Notes: generated by a model not told the origin, from the sequence alone. A stretch of 63,465 bases of DNA from Candidatus Methylopumilus sp. (GCA_024640945.1 JAHEEA010000010.1:1-63465); one strand, 5' to 3'. Numbered from the stretch's first letter, positions 1 through 10,134 are shown. Numbers and translations are program-made.

Positions 1-499
1 TCAACTCACGTTGACCACGGCCAACTGGAACCATAGAGTCAATCGCTTTAATACCAGTTTGCACAGGTTGTGAAACTGATTTACGAGCAATAACGCCTGG
101 CGCAACTTTTTCAATTTTGTCTGTCATTTTTGCATTGATTGGGCCTTTGCCGTCGATTGGACGACCAAGCGCATCAACGACACGACCGATTAGTTCTGGA
201 CCAACTGGCACTTCCAAAATACGACCTGTACATTTACAGATGTCGCCTTCAGTAATGTGCTCGTAATCACCTAGAACAACGGCACCAACTGAGTCACGCT
301 CAAGGTTTAACGCTAAACCGAATGTGTTGCCTGGGAACTCGATCATTTCACCAGCCATTACATTTGATAGGCCGTGAATACGAACAATACCGTCCGTAAC
401 TGAAACTACAGTACCTTGTGTACGTGCTTCAGCAGTCGTGGAAAAATTCTCCAGTCTGCTTTTAATCAGTTCACTGATTTCTGATGTTGATAACTGCAT
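1..499 (-). CDS. atpA: ATP synthase F1 subunit alpha (partial, 3' end outside window)
   Basis: This is the regulatory nucleotide-binding subunit of the F1 head of ATP synthase, which forms the alpha3-beta3 hexamer on the inner face of the membrane. Only the first 166 codons are present because the window edge cuts the gene. The start [19 protein letters not shown] is the usual alpha N-terminus. It is followed by the beta-barrel domain ([19 protein letters not shown]) and the run up to PVGRGQREL. The P-loop GDRQTGKT expected next lies just outside the window. The gene follows atpH with a 42-base gap, in the standard order. The truncation is a window artefact, not a broken gene. Confidence 0.97.
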   Translation of the reverse strand, partial: MQLSTSEISELIKSRLENFSTTAEARTQGTVVSVTDGIVRIHGLSNVMAGEMIEFPGNTFGLALNLERDSVGAVVLGDYEHITEGDICKCTGRILEVPVGPELIGRVVDALGRPIDGKGPINAKMTDKIEKVAPGVIARKSVSQPVQTGIKAIDSMVPVGRGQREL

Positions 500-541
500 T
501 TTTATGTCTCCTGACCTAGATGGTCTAACCTTTTAAGTGTT

Positions 542-1078
542 CTAACCTTTAAGCGTGTATGCAAGTGACTGTAATTGGCCGCGTACTGATGCATCGATCA
601 CTGTATCGCCAACTACAATTTTGATCCCACCAATTAATTCAGGATCCAATTTCACTTGAGCTTCAATTTTTTTACCGAACTTAGCTTCAAGTTGCTTTAC
701 AAGCTCTTTTACTTGAGCGTCAGTCGGTTTTGCAGCCGCTGTCAATTCCGCCTCTAAAGTACCTTCGTCTTCTGCTTTCAGCTCTTCAAAAGCAGCAACA
801 ATGTCAGCAACAATCACGAGTCGATTATTCTCAACAAGCAATTTCACCAAGTTCACTGCTGCATCGCTTAATTTGCCGTCAAAAATTGCCAACAAAATGC
901 GTGAAAGTTCGCTAGAAGGTAGTTTAGGATCATCAATCAAGGCCTTAACCTGGGCGTCATTTGACACCGCAGCGATTAAAGCCAATTCATCTGACCACTT
1001 AGCTAGCGCTTTGTTATCCTTAGCCAAGCGGAATACCGCCGTGGCGTAAGGTCTTGCTATCGTTATCGCTTCAGCCAT
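542..1078 (-). CDS. atpH: ATP synthase F1 subunit delta
   Basis: Delta is the stator protein that ties the top of the alpha3-beta3 head to the b-subunit stalk, so the head does not turn with the rotor. The 178-residue length is normal. The N-terminus ITIARPYATAVFRLAKDNK is typical of the OSCP/delta helical domain. The C-terminal part, with ELIGGIKIVVGDTVIDASVRG, is the conserved family signature that contacts subunit b. The gene lies between atpF (16-base gap) and atpA, in the classical order atpI-B-E-F-H-A, and is presumably co-transcribed with them. Confidence 0.97.
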   Translation of the reverse strand: MAEAITIARPYATAVFRLAKDNKALAKWSDELALIAAVSNDAQVKALIDDPKLPSSELSRILLAIFDGKLSDAAVNLVKLLVENNRLVIVADIVAAFEELKAEDEGTLEAELTAAAKPTDAQVKELVKQLEAKFGKKIEAQVKLDPELIGGIKIVVGDTVIDASVRGQLQSLAYTLKG

Positions 1079-1094
1079 GATTTAGCAAGGCCTC

Positions 1095-1565
1095 CTAAAG
1101 CTCTTGAGCGATAGCAGTTAAGATCTCTGCGTGCGCTTTAGCGTCAATTTCTTTACGCAAGATTTTTTCTGCGCCTGCGATAGCAAGTGTAGACACTTGT
1201 TGACGCAAACCTTCTTTAGCGCGGTTAATCTCTTGCTCGATTTCAGCTTTTGCACCAGTGATAATGCGATCGCCTTCAGCTTTAGCTGTGCCTTTTGCAT
1301 CTTCAACGATTTGTGTCGCGCGCTTTTCAGCTAATGACAAAATCTCTGATGCTTTTTGCTTGGCTTCAGCTAGCGCTTCTGCAGCGCGTTTTGAAGATTG
1401 CTCAAGCTCAGCACGGCCTTTTTCGCCAGCTGCCAAGCCATCAGCAATTTCTTTTTGACGCGTTTCAATTGCATTAAGCAGAGGTGGCCACACAAATTTC
1501 ATAGTGAACACAATAAGCACAAAGAATGCTATCGCTTGTGCTACTAGTGTGAATCCAATATCCAT
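1095..1565 (-). CDS. atpF: ATP synthase F0 subunit b
   Basis: Subunit b is the peripheral stalk of ATP synthase and links membrane subunit a to delta in the head. It is 156 residues long, the usual size. One membrane helix near residues 8-28 ([18 protein letters not shown]) is followed by a long charged, alanine-rich helix with heptad-like spacing, which forms the dimeric stalk. The minus-strand order atpE-atpF-atpH supports the call. Only one b-type gene is visible, so the stalk is presumably a homodimer, as in most non-photosynthetic bacteria. Confidence 0.97.
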   Translation of the reverse strand: MDIGFTLVAQAIAFFVLIVFTMKFVWPPLLNAIETRQKEIADGLAAGEKGRAELEQSSKRAAEALAEAKQKASEILSLAEKRATQIVEDAKGTAKAEGDRIITGAKAEIEQEINRAKEGLRQQVSTLAIAGAEKILRKEIDAKAHAEILTAIAQEL

Positions 1566-1609
1566 TTTTGCTCCTGTGCTTTAATAAGCTATAAAGTGAA
1601 TTTAAGAGC

Positions 1610-1918
<309 letters not shown>

Positions 1919-1973
1919 CTAACTAAAAACAAAACTACAGAACTACAAACTAATAAAACAAAACTACTAAAAC

Positions 1974-2780
1974 TTAATGACTTTCATGCGCCATCGCTAA
2001 GTAAACAACGGTTAACATCATGAAAATAAATGCTTGCAACGCTACGATTAGAATGTGGAAGATTGACCAACCAGCACCTAAGATTGCACCTGCGATTGTA
2101 CCTGTTACACCTGTGGCTGCCCACAAACCAAGTAACAAGAAAATCACTTCGCCAGCATACATGTTGCCAAACAATCGCAATGAATGTGAAAGTGGCTTAG
2201 AAACATATTCGATTAAGTTGAATAAGAAGTTGGCTGGCCAGATCAATGGATTGGTGCCAAATGGTGAACAGAATAATTCGTGAATCCAACCGCCTAGACC
2301 TTTTGCTTTAATTGCAAAGAAGATCATTAGGAACCATACGGTTAGCGCTAATGCAAATGTTGTATTGATATCAGAAGTTGGAACGCTCCGCCATTTTTCA
2401 ATACCGACAGCAGCCAAACCTTTAGCAACAACGTCAATAGGTAGGAAATCCATCGCATTCATTAACAAGACCCAAACAAATACTGTCATCGCTGCTGGAG
2501 CAATAAATGAGTGGCGGTTACCGTGATAAATATTTTTAACTTGGTCATCAACGAAGCCAAATAGCAACTCAATGAACGCTTGACGCTTTGTTGGCACGCC
2601 AGCAGTAGCACCACGAACAACCCACCAGATCAAACCCATTGCAATCACACCAAGCAATACTGACATCACTAAAGTATCTACGTGGATAGTCCAGAAACTT
2701 CCCTCGCCAATTGCTTGGGTGTTGAAAGATAGATGGTGCGAAATATAACCAGATGGTGTTAATGCGTGTTCTGTCGCCAT
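1974..2780 (-). CDS. atpB: ATP synthase F0 subunit a
   Basis: Subunit a provides the two half-channels for protons and meets the rotor ring. The 268-residue protein has several long hydrophobic helices. The key arginine is in [15 protein letters not shown], the signature stretch that faces the c-ring carboxylate. The start [17 protein letters not shown] is typical of betaproteobacterial subunit a. The gene sits 88 bases upstream of atpE in transcription order and 29 bases after atpI. Confidence 0.97.
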   Translation of the reverse strand: MATEHALTPSGYISHHLSFNTQAIGEGSFWTIHVDTLVMSVLLGVIAMGLIWWVVRGATAGVPTKRQAFIELLFGFVDDQVKNIYHGNRHSFIAPAAMTVFVWVLLMNAMDFLPIDVVAKGLAAVGIEKWRSVPTSDINTTFALALTVWFLMIFFAIKAKGLGGWIHELFCSPFGTNPLIWPANFLFNLIEYVSKPLSHSLRLFGNMYAGEVIFLLLGLWAATGVTGTIAGAILGAGWSIFHILIVALQAFIFMMLTVVYLAMAHESH

Positions 2781-2809
2781 AAACTCTAACCCTTGAAATC
2801 TTTAAATAT

Positions 2810-3187
2810 TTATTTTTTATCAAGACCGACAAATGTCGCGCCTGACAATATCGCTGATGCTGCTAATCCTAATATCAAAGCAATTGGTACTAATTGCTGA
2901 TAAAGCTTGAATGTTAAAAACAAAAGCAATGCAATCACAATGATTTTCACAGCTTCGGCTTTAAGCATCGCAATTAAAATTGCACCAGCCTCATGTTTCT
3001 TATCACCAGTTTTAGCAATTACAGCGCCACAAAAGCCGCCGATTACCGCTGACAATCCGCCAGCCAAGGCTGAAACTGCCGCATGCGTTCCCGCCAAAAA
3101 AAATGCCAGTAATGCAACCACAGATGTCGCTAACAATTGCCATTTGGCCATCTGCTTATAAATATCTGCGGTTTTCATATTGTCCAT
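2810..3187 (-). CDS. atpI: ATP synthase accessory protein I
   Basis: AtpI is a small membrane protein encoded first in many atp operons. In other bacteria it helps assemble or stabilise the c-ring. This 125-residue protein has about four hydrophobic segments, including LATSVVALLAFFLAGTHAA and IIVIALLLFLTFKLYQQLV, and the glycine-rich stretch ALAGGLSAVIGGFCGAV seen in the family. A second ATG three codons inside could also be the start, since neither has a strong ribosome-binding site. The 98-base gap to parB upstream probably holds the atp promoter, but I cannot point to clear boxes. Confidence 0.9.
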   Translation of the reverse strand: MDNMKTADIYKQMAKWQLLATSVVALLAFFLAGTHAAVSALAGGLSAVIGGFCGAVIAKTGDKKHEAGAILIAMLKAEAVKIIVIALLLFLTFKLYQQLVPIALILGLAASAILSGATFVGLDKK

Positions 3188-3285
3188 TTACCACAACTTT
3201 TCGGCAAAACAACGTTATGCTTTATAACGTGAAGTCCGCGATTGTATTGTTTAATTAAGTTTAAGTCTAGCCATGCGGTCTAGAT

Positions 3286-4134
3286 TTAGCGTAATTTTGC
3301 AACAACATCATCCAACTGATCGAGGTTGGAATAACGTATTTTTAAAGTACCGGCGCCATTTTTTGAGGCATCAATAATCACCACAGCGCCCAATGCCTGA
3401 GACAATTCTTCCTGCAATCGCACTACGTCTCTATCTTTTGCTACGACTTTCGAAGGTGCGGATTTCGTCGCTATCAAACCTTTAACCAATTGCTCAGCAT
3501 CACGGACAGACAAATTATTCTGCACAATCTGCTCAGCAGCCATTATTTGCTTAGCGCCATCAAGCGACAATAAGGCACGGGCGTGACCCATGTCTAATTG
3601 CGATTGCATCAACATTTCCTGCACATTTGCATGAAGATTTTGTAAGCGCAAAAGATTAGTGACAGCACTTCTTGAACGGCCAACCGCTTGAGCCGCAGCT
3701 TCATGTGTCATATCGAACTCATCGATTAGACGTTTAATACCATTAGCTTCTTCAATTGGATTGAGATTTTCACGCTGAATGTTTTCAATCAACGCCATTG
3801 CCAAAGCAGCTTCGTCAGGAATATCTTTAACAATGACAGGCACTTCAAGCAAGCCCGCCAACTGTGAAGCTCTCCAACGACGTTCACCAGCAATAATCTC
3901 GTATTGATCTTGTGCAATCGCTCGCACAACAATCGGCTGCATAATGCCTTGCGCTTTAATCGAGTCCGCCAGACTCGCCAAAGAAGCCTGATCCATATGC
4001 GTTCTTGGCTGATATTTACCTGGGCGCAGCTGCGTCACAGCAACCGTCATTAAACTGCTTGTGTTGTTAGCAGACGACTCATCGCCCGCCAACAAAGCAT
4101 CAAGACCGCGACCCAAACCTTTAAGTTTTACCAT
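3286..4134 (-). CDS. parB: Chromosome-partitioning protein ParB
   Basis: ParB binds parS sites near the origin, spreads over flanking DNA as a CTP-dependent clamp, and works with ParA to segregate newly replicated origins. The 282-residue protein opens with GLGRGLDALLAG, a ParA-interacting N-terminus. It then has the CTP-binding domain with the arginine patch GERRWRASQLAG, a helix-turn-helix DNA-reading domain (AAQAVGRSRSAVTNLLRLQ) and a C-terminal dimerisation segment. Three perfect parS sites lie within 11.5 kb of it in this window. It follows parA with a 34-base gap and is almost certainly in the same operon. Confidence 0.97.
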   Translation of the reverse strand: MVKLKGLGRGLDALLAGDESSANNTSSLMTVAVTQLRPGKYQPRTHMDQASLASLADSIKAQGIMQPIVVRAIAQDQYEIIAGERRWRASQLAGLLEVPVIVKDIPDEAALAMALIENIQRENLNPIEEANGIKRLIDEFDMTHEAAAQAVGRSRSAVTNLLRLQNLHANVQEMLMQSQLDMGHARALLSLDGAKQIMAAEQIVQNNLSVRDAEQLVKGLIATKSAPSKVVAKDRDVVRLQEELSQALGAVVIIDASKNGAGTLKIRYSNLDQLDDVVAKLR

Positions 4135-4168
4135 GCTAAATTCCTAAATCATTCATTCTATATACGCG

Positions 4169-4942
4169 TTAAGCCGCTACTTTTTTACTGCGCTCAATAA
4201 TTTCTTTGGCAAGCTCTAAATAAGCCTGTGCACCTTTTGACGCCTTGTCATAAATCAATGCTGGCAAACCATGACTTGGGGCCTCAGCCAATCTGATATT
4301 TCTTGGAATAACGGTGTTGTATACCTTATCGCCGAAATGAGTCACCAACTGAGCTGAAACTTGCTGTGCCAACATATTGCGATTATCAAACATTGTTCTT
4401 AACAGACCTTCAATTTCCAAGGCTCCGTTTAAATGCGTACGCACTTTTTTAATGGTATTCACCAAATCAGACAAACCTTCCAACGCATAGTACTCACATT
4501 GCATTGGAATCATGACTGCATCCGCAGCTGTTAAAGCATTTACAGTCACTAAATTAAGTGCTGGCGGACAATCCAAAAGCACATAATCGTATTGGTCTTG
4601 AACGGAAGTAAGCGCTAGCTTTAGTCTAGTTTCTCTACCAATCTCATTCACTAGCTCAACCTCAGCGCCTGCCAAGTTTCTATTGGCAGGAACAATATCA
4701 AATCGACCTTTTTCAGCCGTTTGAATGACCTCTTTCATGGTTTTTTCGCCAATGAGCACATGGTAAATCGTTTGCTTCAAGAAAGCCTTATCAACACCAC
4801 TTCCAGTAGTAGCGTTGCCTTGAGGGTCCAAATCAATCAACAAAACACGGCTACCAAAAGTTGCCAGGCTTGCAGCAAGATTGACACAGGTCGTCGTTTT
4901 ACCGACCCCACCTTTTTGATTAGTTATGGCTAAAATGCGCAT
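4169..4942 (-). CDS. parA: Chromosome-partitioning ATPase ParA (Soj)
   Basis: ParA is a Walker-type ATPase that binds the nucleoid non-specifically when loaded with ATP and pulls ParB-parS complexes apart. The 257-residue protein starts with the deviant Walker A motif QKGGVGKTTTCVNLAASLA. It carries LIDLDPQGNATTGSG (A' motif) and YDVLLDCPPAL-type Walker B (here YDYVLLDCPPALNLVTVNAL). It lacks the N-terminal DNA-binding domain of plasmid ParA, so it is the chromosomal Soj type. The gap to rsmG is only 3 bases, so mnmG-rsmG-parA-parB looks like one transcription unit. Confidence 0.97.
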   Translation of the reverse strand: MRILAITNQKGGVGKTTTCVNLAASLATFGSRVLLIDLDPQGNATTGSGVDKAFLKQTIYHVLIGEKTMKEVIQTAEKGRFDIVPANRNLAGAEVELVNEIGRETRLKLALTSVQDQYDYVLLDCPPALNLVTVNALTAADAVMIPMQCEYYALEGLSDLVNTIKKVRTHLNGALEIEGLLRTMFDNRNMLAQQVSAQLVTHFGDKVYNTVIPRNIRLAEAPSHGLPALIYDKASKGAQAYLELAKEIIERSKKVAA

Positions 4943-4945
4943 GGC

Positions 4946-5596
4946 TCAATCACTTTTTATCTTAAAATTTTCATACGGTAAAAATACTAAATGGCGCTGA
5001 GCATCCAAACCCGGAACCCTTAACACTTCAGTCTTAGATGGCGTCAAATGGAGATTTTCCGCCAGCTCGTTCAATTCAGCTTCTGGAAAAACACCCTTCA
5101 TTGCCAACCAAGCACCAGTGGCCTTACATAAATGCTTTGTCAGATTCACAAATAAACACAAATCAGAGAATGCGCGAGAAATCACCACATCGAATTTCTC
5201 ATCGCGGCGGACTTCTTCAACGCGACCACATAACACTTCTAAATTATCAATCCCAAGCTCAGCCTTCGCCTGTCGCATAAAGCTCGCCTTTTTCTGGCTG
5301 GAATCAATAACCGTTACTTTTAACTCAGGCAGACAAATCGCCAACGGGATGCCCGGTAAACCAGCACCACTCCCAACATCCAATAATGTTTTTGCCTGAA
5401 TAAAAGGTAGTACAGCCAAACTATCAAGAAGATGCAAAGTCACCATCTCATCAGGATCTCGCACCGCGGTTAGGTTATGCACTTTATTCCACTTCTGAAT
5501 AAGAGCTAAATAATCTAAAAGCTTTTGCTGAACAGCGTCAGACAGATTTAATCCAGCAGCGAGCACGCCCGCCTTAAATTTATCTTCATAACTCAT
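4946..5596 (-). CDS. rsmG: 16S rRNA (guanine527-N7)-methyltransferase
   Basis: RsmG (GidB) methylates N7 of G527 in the 530 loop of 16S rRNA using S-adenosylmethionine. Loss of the enzyme gives low-level streptomycin resistance in other bacteria. The 216-residue protein carries the SAM-binding motif [17 protein letters not shown] in its first half and the family stretch [16 protein letters not shown] before it. Its start codon overlaps the mnmG stop by 4 bases (ATGA type), which suggests translational coupling. Confidence 0.97.
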   Translation of the reverse strand: MSYEDKFKAGVLAAGLNLSDAVQQKLLDYLALIQKWNKVHNLTAVRDPDEMVTLHLLDSLAVLPFIQAKTLLDVGSGAGLPGIPLAICLPELKVTVIDSSQKKASFMRQAKAELGIDNLEVLCGRVEEVRRDEKFDVVISRAFSDLCLFVNLTKHLCKATGAWLAMKGVFPEAELNELAENLHLTPSKTEVLRVPGLDAQRHLVFLPYENFKIKSD

Positions 5597-7512
5597 GCGA
5601 CTTTTTCACCGCCGCCAACAAGCTTTTTGCTACGACTTTTTCGCTTCAAATAAACCAATAACAGTGAAACCGCCACAGGCGTTACGCCTGAAACGCGACT
5701 CGCCTGGCCAATGGTTTGCGGTCTATGTTGTGCAAGCTTTTGCTGCACTTCAATTGACAAGCCATGCACATCCGAATAATCCATATCATCAGGCAAAGGC
5801 GTGTTCTCATTACCTTGTTGGCGCGCAATCTCATCTTGCTGGCGATCGATATATCCTTGATATTTAGCAGCAATTTCTAACTGTTGCTTAACATCCGCAT
5901 CCAAATCCGTACTTAACAAACCATCGGCAACTGGCAACGTTAATAAATCTTCATAGCTCACTTCTGGGCGACGCAACAACTCAAATAAAGAATATTCGTG
6001 CTCAATTTGTTTGCCCAACACTCTGATGGCATCTTCTTTACTTAAACTTGCCGGCCTTACCCAAGTTGTTTTCAAGCGCTCTTGCTCTCTAGCAATCGCT
6101 TCCTGTTTGCGAGAGAAAGCTTCCCAGCGCACATCATCGACCAAACCAATGCGACGGCCATCTTCTGTTAAACGCATATCCGCATTGTCTTCACGGAGCA
6201 ATAAGCGATATTCAGCGCGACTCGTAAACATACGATAAGGCTCACTAACACCACGGGTAATTAAATCATCCACCAAAACGCCGAGATAAGCCTGATCTCG
6301 GCTAGGACACCAACTTTCTTTACCTTGCGCATAGAGACCTGCATTAGCGCCGGCCAACAAACCTTGCGCGCCAGCCTCTTCATAACCTGTCGTGCCATTA
6401 ATTTGACCTGCGAAGAAAAGACCCTGAACCGCCTTAGTTTCCAAAGAACTTTTCAAGCCTCTAGGATCGTAGTAGTCGTACTCAATCGCGTAACCAGGCC
6501 TTAAAATATGTGCATTTTCTAAACCGCGAATTGAACGAACCAACTGATACTGAATATCAAACGGCAAACTAGTAGAAATGCCGTTTGGATAAATCTCGTT
6601 AGTTTCCAAGCCTTCTGGCTCAAGGAAAATTTGATGGGAATCTTTATCCGCAAAACGATGAATCTTATCTTCTACCGAAGGGCAATATCTTGGACCAACA
6701 CCCTCAATCACTCCTGTGTACATCGGTGAACGATCTAAACCGCTACGAATAATGTCATGCGTCCGCTCATTGGTATGGGTAATCCAACAAGGCACTTGTC
6801 TTGGGTGCTGAGCAACATTACCTAAAAATGAAAATACCGGCGCAGGATTATCTCCCGGCTGCTCTAGCATCACTGAGTAATCAATGGTTCTGCCATCAAT
6901 ACGTGGCGGAGTCCCAGTTTTCAATCTTCCCGCAGGCAAACCAATCTCTCTCAACCTTGCAGCCAAAGAAAGGGCAGGAGGATCTCCTGCACGTCCAGCC
7001 TGATAATGGCTTAAGCCGACATGCACCAACCCACCCAAAAACGTCCCTGCAGTAAGCACAACAGATTTTGCTGAAAAACGTAGGCCAATATTAGTCACAA
7101 CGCCAGCAACCTTGTCGCACTCTAAAATAATGTCATCAACGGCCTGCTGAAATAGCCATAAGTTCGGTTGATTTTCCAAACGATGACGAATCGCCGCTTT
7201 ATATAAAATACGATCAGCCTGCGCTCTAGTTGCCCTTACCGCAGGCCCTTTGCTTGAATTTAAAATTCTAAATTGAATACCGCCTTCATCAGTCGCGGCG
7301 GCCATTGCACCGCCCAAGGCATCAATCTCTTTAACCAAATGGCCTTTACCAATCCCGCCAATTGAAGGATTACAAGACATCTGACCAAGGGTTTCAATGT
7401 TATGCGTCAATAGCAAAGTTTTCTGCCCCATGCGCGCAGAGGCAAGCGCAGCCTCAGTTCCCGCATGGCCGCCACCAATCACAATTACATCGAATTTTTC
7501 TGTGTACTGCAT
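5593..7512 (-). CDS. mnmG: tRNA uridine-5-carboxymethylaminomethyl modification enzyme MnmG
   Basis: MnmG (GidA) is the FAD-binding partner of MnmE. The complex installs the carboxymethylaminomethyl group on U34 of several tRNAs using methylene-tetrahydrofolate. The 639-residue protein begins with the Rossmann dinucleotide site [19 protein letters not shown]. It contains the conserved [20 protein letters not shown] with its catalytic cysteine, and ends with the helical MnmE-interacting domain. Unusually, its partner gene mnmE lies about 1.3 kb away with two plus-strand cytochrome genes in between. Confidence 0.98.
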   Translation of the reverse strand: MQYTEKFDVIVIGGGHAGTEAALASARMGQKTLLLTHNIETLGQMSCNPSIGGIGKGHLVKEIDALGGAMAAATDEGGIQFRILNSSKGPAVRATRAQADRILYKAAIRHRLENQPNLWLFQQAVDDIILECDKVAGVVTNIGLRFSAKSVVLTAGTFLGGLVHVGLSHYQAGRAGDPPALSLAARLREIGLPAGRLKTGTPPRIDGRTIDYSVMLEQPGDNPAPVFSFLGNVAQHPRQVPCWITHTNERTHDIIRSGLDRSPMYTGVIEGVGPRYCPSVEDKIHRFADKDSHQIFLEPEGLETNEIYPNGISTSLPFDIQYQLVRSIRGLENAHILRPGYAIEYDYYDPRGLKSSLETKAVQGLFFAGQINGTTGYEEAGAQGLLAGANAGLYAQGKESWCPSRDQAYLGVLVDDLITRGVSEPYRMFTSRAEYRLLLREDNADMRLTEDGRRIGLVDDVRWEAFSRKQEAIAREQERLKTTWVRPASLSKEDAIRVLGKQIEHEYSLFELLRRPEVSYEDLLTLPVADGLLSTDLDADVKQQLEIAAKYQGYIDRQQDEIARQQGNENTPLPDDMDYSDVHGLSIEVQQKLAQHRPQTIGQASRVSGVTPVAVSLLLVYLKRKSRSKKLVGGGEKVA

Positions 7513-7574
7513 GTATAAACAACTTTAAATCGAAAGATGAGTATCTTACTTCAATCGAGCATTGACGTCATTCT

Positions 7575-7608
7575 TAAACCCATTGTTTCACGTGAAACAA
7601 TGGGTTTA
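7575..7608. promoter_or_regulatory. parS: parS site 1, embedded in a 34-bp perfect palindrome
   Basis: Bases 7584-7599 read TGTTTCACGTGAAACA, the canonical ParB-binding parS sequence. The symmetry continues outward to a perfect 34-bp palindrome (TAAACCCAT... mirrored as ...ATGGGTTTA). The site lies in the divergent gap between mnmG (minus) and the cytochrome c'' gene (plus). ParB and ParA are encoded about 3 kb away. Because both flanking genes start here, the palindrome is unlikely to be a terminator. Confidence 0.95.
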
Positions 7609-7714
7609 TTACAAATATTATGAATAAGAAATAATTTGTTAACAAAACTGGCATAATATTAGCTTGGGAGTTAAAAGACGAACCCCCACCAACCTCCAAA
7701 AAAGGGAATATAAA

Positions 7715-8137
7715 ATGAAAAAAATTAGCCTAATCTTAGTTGCGCTTCTTGGCTTAAGCGCTTTAAACGCAAATGCAGACGTTACAACTGCACAAAAACT
7801 TGCTGACAAATATGCAGTGATTGCAAAAAACATCGCTCCAGCATCAACAGGCCTTTCAAGTGAAGATGGCAAAGCATTCTTCAATCGCGAATTGACGATT
7901 AAAGGTAAGCCAGTGGCTTGTGCTTCATGCCACACAGCAAACCCAGCTGACACAGGTAAACACGTAGTAACAGGCAAGCCTATTCGCCCACTTGCACCAG
8001 CTGCAAACGAAAAACGCTTCGCTTCTATCGACAAAGTTGAAAAGAACTTCACTAAGCATTGCAACGACATTATCGGTCGTGATTGTACTGCTCAAGAAAA
8101 AGGCAACTTCATCGCTTACTTACTTACAGTTAAGTAA
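7715..8137 (+). CDS. Cytochrome c''-type periplasmic monohaem protein (SHP-like, DUF1924)
   Basis: This is a secreted single-haem c-type cytochrome. The start was placed at ATG 7715 because MKKISLILVALLGLSALNANA is a clean signal peptide cut before DVTTAQKL, which leaves about 119 mature residues. The haem motif is CASCH, at mature residues 48-52. The whole mature chain resembles cytochrome c'' of Methylophilus methylotrophus, including PLAP, KRF..IDKVE, FTKHCNDI and NFIAYLL. In that family the second haem ligand, the histidine in TKHCND, detaches on reduction and lets small ligands bind. The two cysteines in HCNDIIGRDC form a disulphide. It is followed after 7 bases by a cytochrome b561 gene, its likely electron donor. 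The physiological role is not settled; oxygen or nitric oxide binding has been discussed for the SHP family. Confidence 0.9.
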   Translation: MKKISLILVALLGLSALNANADVTTAQKLADKYAVIAKNIAPASTGLSSEDGKAFFNRELTIKGKPVACASCHTANPADTGKHVVTGKPIRPLAPAANEKRFASIDKVEKNFTKHCNDIIGRDCTAQEKGNFIAYLLTVK

Positions 8138-8144
8138 TTAGTAA

Positions 8145-8777
8145 GTGCGTTACGTTTGGGATCCGTTCGTTAGAATCTGCCACTGGTCACTGGTGGCGGC
8201 ATTCACGGTTGCCTTCGTAACGCATGCCTCCGAATGGGATCGAGTAACCCATACAAAAGCTGGCTATGTCGCTGGCGCACTCATTATTAGCCGTATTATC
8301 TGGGGCTTCCTTAAAACAGGATACGCTCGCTTTCAAAGTTTCCCACCTGACCCAGAAGCAGCGCTTCGCTACACTTGGCGCACTGTTCGTGGTCGCGCCA
8401 GACCTTTCGTAGGGCACAATCCAGCAGGATCCTTGGTTATTTACGCCATGCTTGTTCTTGGGCTTTCAACTGTCATTAGTGGTTTTTTAGTTTTTAATGA
8501 TGGATGGCTATTAGACTTTTCTGACGTTCTTCATGATGTGCACTTTTATAGCGCTTGGGGATGGTTGATTTTGGTCTGCGGACACGTGATTGGGGTGATT
8601 ACGGAAAGTATATTACACAAAGAAAATTTGATTCTTGCCATGTTCACTGGCATGAAATACGACGTTGAAAAGTCAGTGAAACCGAAAGATAACAAAGTTG
8701 TTTCACGTGAAACAATTCGTATTTTCGCAATATTCACACTGCCATTTAAATGGCTCTACAAATGGTTTTGTAGATAA
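8145..8777 (+). CDS. Cytochrome b561-family membrane protein
   Basis: This 210-residue protein is a dihaem b-type membrane cytochrome of the Ni/Fe-hydrogenase cytochrome b / b561 group. It begins VWDPFVRICHWSLVAAF, where the histidine in RICHW is a typical haem ligand of helix 1. It has about four membrane helices, with further histidines in DVLHDVHFYSAWGW and VCGHVIGVITESILHKEN. The start is GTG and lacks a strong ribosome-binding site, so translation may be coupled to the cytochrome c'' gene 7 bases upstream. It probably passes electrons from the quinone pool to the periplasmic haem protein. A perfect parS site lies inside its coding sequence. Its end converges on mnmE with only 4 bases between. 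Confidence 0.88.
   Translation: MRYVWDPFVRICHWSLVAAFTVAFVTHASEWDRVTHTKAGYVAGALIISRIIWGFLKTGYARFQSFPPDPEAALRYTWRTVRGRARPFVGHNPAGSLVIYAMLVLGLSTVISGFLVFNDGWLLDFSDVLHDVHFYSAWGWLILVCGHVIGVITESILHKENLILAMFTGMKYDVEKSVKPKDNKVVSRETIRIFAIFTLPFKWLYKWFCR
8699..8714. promoter_or_regulatory. parS: parS site 2, inside the cytochrome b561 gene
   Basis: The sequence TGTTTCACGTGAAACA is a perfect match to parS. Symmetry extends one base further on each side (18 bp). It is read in frame as codons for V-S-R-E-T within the cytoplasmic tail of the cytochrome b561 protein. It is about 1.1 kb from parS site 1. Confidence 0.93.
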
Positions 8778-8781
8778 GCGG

Positions 8782-10134
8782 CTATTTGCCGATACAGAAC
8801 TTACTAAAAATCTCACCCAATAAATCATCCGGGGTGAACTCCCCAGTAATTGAATTTAACTCTGTTTGCGCCGAACGTAAGTTTTCAGCGACTAATTCTG
8901 CCTGATCTATGCTCTGCAATCCAACATTTAAAAAAGACTCAACTTTTGCGATAGATTCTAAATGACGCGTACGCGCCATAAAAATTCCCTCACTCGTTGT
9001 CTGCCAACCAGCCATTTTTAATAAATGTGCTTTTAGCAAATCAACGCCATCGCCTTTTTTAGCAGAAATGAACACATGCATTTCGTGATCGATTTCTTTG
9101 AGGCCAGGCGCTTCTGAACTCAAGTCAATTTTGTTATGCACCCAGATTTTGGGCAAATCTAACGGTAAGCGGTCTAAAATCGATTTTTCAACATCGGTAA
9201 TGCCATGAGTTGCATCTAACAACAATAATGCGATATTCGCGCTTTCTAGGGCTCGCCAAGTTCGGGCAATTCCGAATTTTTCGATCTCATCATCTGTTTC
9301 ACGCAAGCCCGCAGTATCAATAATATGTAAGGGAATACCGTTGATCTGAATTAAGCTTTTAACCGTATCTCGAGTTGTTCCAGCAATCGGGGTGACAATT
9401 GCAACTTCATCGCCAGCCAATTGATTTATCAAACTTGATTTACCTACATTAGGTTGCCCAACTAAGACAACCGTTAATCCCTCACGCAATAAATTGCCTT
9501 GTTTTGCCTGCTGAAAGATTTTTTGAAGTTCTGCAAGAATGTTTTTTAATTTAGCTTCAACATTCCCCTGATTAATAAAATCAATTTCTTCCTCTGGAAA
9601 ATCTAAACAAGCCTCAACATACATTCGCAATTCAATTAAGCGATCGAGTAACACATGGATACGATTTGAAAACTCACCAGACAACGAGCGCATCGCACTT
9701 CTGGCCGCTTCTACGGTAGAAGCATTAATCACATCAGCCACAGCCTCTGCTTGTGCCAAGTCCATCTTCTCATTCAAATAGGCACGCTGAGTAAACTCAC
9801 CCGGCAGCGCCTGGCGAGCACCCAAGGCCAAACAACGGCTTAATAAAATTTGTAAGAGGGCAGGGCCGCCGTGCGCCTGTAATTCAAGCACGTCCTCACC
9901 GGTGTACGAATTGGGTGCTTGGAAATAAATAGCGATGCCTTGATCAATCGTTGACTGATCAGCCTCTTTAAAAGGAAGATAAGCGGCATGACGCGGGGAT
10001 GGGCATTGCCCTAAGATGGATTGAGCAATAGTGCGGGCCTGAGGGCCCGACACTCTCACTACACCAATACCACCAGAGCCGGTAGCGGTTGCTATCGCGG
10101 CGATGGTATCAGTGACTACATTAGCGTCCTGCAT
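8782..10134 (-). CDS. mnmE: tRNA modification GTPase MnmE
   Basis: MnmE (TrmE) is the GTPase half of the MnmE-MnmG complex that modifies U34 of tRNAs. The 450-residue protein has the N-terminal tetrahydrofolate-binding domain ([21 protein letters not shown]), a central helical domain and an inserted G domain. The G domain shows [14 protein letters not shown] (P-loop), AGTTRDTV (switch), DTAGLR and NKIDL. The protein ends in the catalytic CIGK tail. Its start overlaps the end of yidC by 14 bases. Its 3' end converges on the cytochrome b561 gene. Confidence 0.98.
   Translation of the reverse strand: MQDANVVTDTIAAIATATGSGGIGVVRVSGPQARTIAQSILGQCPSPRHAAYLPFKEADQSTIDQGIAIYFQAPNSYTGEDVLELQAHGGPALLQILLSRCLALGARQALPGEFTQRAYLNEKMDLAQAEAVADVINASTVEAARSAMRSLSGEFSNRIHVLLDRLIELRMYVEACLDFPEEEIDFINQGNVEAKLKNILAELQKIFQQAKQGNLLREGLTVVLVGQPNVGKSSLINQLAGDEVAIVTPIAGTTRDTVKSLIQINGIPLHIIDTAGLRETDDEIEKFGIARTWRALESANIALLLLDATHGITDVEKSILDRLPLDLPKIWVHNKIDLSSEAPGLKEIDHEMHVFISAKKGDGVDLLKAHLLKMAGWQTTSEGIFMARTRHLESIAKVESFLNVGLQSIDQAELVAENLRSAQTELNSITGEFTPDDLLGEIFSKFCIGK

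Noticed and set aside
7639-8070. 143-codon open frame on the minus strand
   Set aside because: It lies opposite the cytochrome c'' gene, whose signal peptide and CASCH motif are unmistakable. The minus-strand translation resembles no family and has no ribosome-binding site.
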